A stretch of DNA of 23,259 nucleotides, taken from NCBI GenBank assembly GCA_051653625.1, contig JBOFWM010000077.1, forward strand, positions 1 to 23,259. The letters are read 5' to 3'. A model generated the notes under the pieces. The model was not told the DNA's origin. It saw nothing but the letters and a program-made list of their open reading frames with translations, and ran no database searches. This stretch comes from SFDP01 sp051653625 (GTDB lineage Bacteria; Bacillota; Clostridia; Lachnospirales; Lachnospiraceae). Of the stretch, positions 23,239-23,259 are shown in pieces. The translations under genes and the position numbers were made by a program. The stretch's first letter is position 1, and the number at the start of each line of letters is the position of its first letter.

Positions 23239-23259
23239 GTCAATAGTTACTTTTTCATG

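Noticed and set aside
1..23259. CRISPR array, prophage, toxin-antitoxin pair, tRNA or rRNA genes
   Set aside because: No regularly spaced repeats, phage structural genes, small paired toxin-like genes, or tRNA/rRNA sequence blocks were found on either strand.

Overview
The window is AT-rich, tightly packed DNA from a low-G+C Gram-positive anaerobe. The best guess is a spore-forming member of the Lachnospiraceae (class Clostridia). The reasons are strong AGGAGG-type ribosome binding sites, TTGACA/TATAAT promoters, an AGAAC-N4-GTTCT LexA box, two sporulation-type genes (spoIIM-like, spoVB-like), and the gene order yicC-remA-gmk-rpoZ-rimO-pgsA-cinA-recA-recX-rny. This identification rests on family resemblance and gene order only.

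Layout. Positions 1-301 hold the remains of an IS1182-type transposase gene with a large internal deletion; it runs off the left edge. A two-hairpin terminator block (398-461) follows. On the minus strand lie a GNAT acetyltransferase and rqcH (ribosome quality control), then a LysR regulator divergent from an OFA-type MFS transporter. The plus-strand housekeeping block runs from 5319 to 14314: yicC, remA-like DUF370, gmk, rpoZ, terminator, rimO, pgsA, cinA, LexA-controlled recA-recX, rny, terminator. Next come a PLP aminotransferase, a Nudix ADP-sugar pyrophosphatase and a SpoIIM-like membrane protein. Two minus-strand genes follow: DAHP synthase and a SpoVB/MurJ-type flippase. The last block is nifS-nifU-mnmA on the plus strand, converging with a minus-strand PHP histidinol-phosphatase.

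How the genes fit together. nifS-nifU-mnmA supplies persulfide sulfur for Fe-S clusters and for tRNA 2-thiouridine. RimO in the same window is a 4Fe-4S enzyme that would need such clusters. recA-recX form a translationally coupled SOS pair (recX start overlaps recA stop). The gmk-rpoZ block links guanine nucleotide supply to RNA polymerase assembly. rny is the membrane-anchored RNA turnover nuclease.

No CRISPR array, defence island, biosynthetic cluster, tRNA or rRNA is visible, and I do not see a new multi-gene system. The better leads are regulatory: a 25-bp IscR-like inverted repeat at the nifS promoter without an adjacent regulator gene; structured DNA between cinA and recA; a ribosome binding site inside a small hairpin ahead of rny; a stop codon inside a shared terminator loop; and an unexplained structured segment at the right edge. 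No gap between genes exceeds 300 bases.
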